Shown here: one piece after another, positions 5,098-5,253 of the stretch
Position numbering within the stretch: the first letter of the stretch is position 1
How the letters are laid out: every line of letters begins with the position of its first letter
Origin: Planctomycetota bacterium
GTDB lineage: Bacteria; Planctomycetota; Planctomycetia; Pirellulales; UBA1268
DNA: 5,253 nt
Assembly: GCA_003670825.1 (NCBI GenBank)
Contig: QWQL01000002.1
Coordinates: 1-5,253, forward strand
Direction: 5' to 3'
The notes under the pieces: generated by a model
What the model saw: the letters and a program-made list of their open reading frames with translations, nothing else
The model's database searches: none
Told to the model about the DNA's origin: nothing
Position numbers and translations under genes: made by a program

Positions 5098-5253
5098 CGC
5101 TCCCCTTCCCGTTCGATCATGGGTTTGAGACGGGTGCGGCCAATGAGGCAGACATCGACCTCGCAACCAACGTCGGCAGCCACAAGGCTCTGGAGGTATT
5201 CGAGACTCATCGCCGGGGGCAGCGACTCCAGGGCGAGATCCACGTCGGACCAC
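5085..5253 (-). CDS. mntA: MNT-domain nucleotidyltransferase antitoxin, 5' end missing
   Basis: The frame runs from the window edge to TAG at 5087-5085 and gives the last 55 residues of a small nucleotidyltransferase. It begins WSDVDLALE, the second half of the GS-x(n)-D-x-D active-site signature with both metal-binding aspartates. It continues to EVDVCLI (third carboxylate) and ends in MIEREGERWIA, close to the I-x-x-x-G-x-x-L/W ending of minimal nucleotidyltransferases. In characterised modules this enzyme neutralises HepT by adding AMP to the Tyr of the R-X4-H-X-Y motif. The 13-base overlap with the downstream HEPN gene fixes the pair as one operon with the antitoxin first. The N-terminal GS motif and the promoter lie beyond 5253, so completeness cannot be judged. 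Confidence 0.8.
   Translation of the reverse strand, partial: WSDVDLALESLPPAMSLEYLQSLVAADVGCEVDVCLIGRTRLKPMIEREGERWIA

Noticed and set aside
5098..5253. In-frame upstream extension of the hepT-like gene to the window edge
   Set aside because: The extension is read in the wrong frame over the antitoxin gene and is Arg/Pro/Gly-rich; the antitoxin frame there carries recognisable nucleotidyltransferase motifs.

Overview
The window reads as GC-rich chromosomal DNA from a bacterium that is probably a planctomycete. The best lineage clue is a secreted DUF1571-family protein (minus strand, start at 4281), a family known mainly from Planctomycetes. This assignment is an inference from remembered family motifs, not from a search. 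No rRNA, tRNA, CRISPR array or insertion sequence was seen.

Left part (1-1106): the last 20 codons of a chorismate-binding synthase component I overlap by 4 bases (ATGA) with a complete glutamine amidotransferase (pabA/trpG type). Together they feed ammonia into chorismate for folate or tryptophan precursors. The 369-base gap that follows is rich in signals. It has a chain of overlapping, mutually exclusive hairpins just after pabA, an NtrC-like dyad at 847-863, an AT-rich patch, and an excellent sigma-54 (-24/-12) promoter at 990-1005 pointing at the next gene.

Middle (1107-3334): a full-length Amt ammonium transporter with a signal peptide and the conserved twin-histidine pore is followed by a very strong 20-bp intrinsic terminator. 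A separate unit follows: a sigma-70-like promoter with a dyad over its -10/+1 region and a bacterial non-heme ferritin whose ferroxidase ligands sit at the same residue numbers as in E. coli FtnA. The Amt gene has no PII gene (glnK/glnB) beside it in this window.

Right part (3379-5253, minus strand): the DUF1571 protein is convergent with ferritin. Upstream of it, after about 330 bases with no confident gene, lies an MNT-HEPN toxin-antitoxin pair. The nucleotidyltransferase antitoxin (MntA-like, cut by the window end) overlaps the HepT-like toxin by 13 bases, and the toxin carries a complete R-X4-H-X-Y motif.

The most useful observations are the nitrogen-control promoter architecture of amt and its embedded palindrome, the TA module, and a possible frameshifted small ORF coupled to the hepT stop codon. 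I see no clearly new multi-gene system here.
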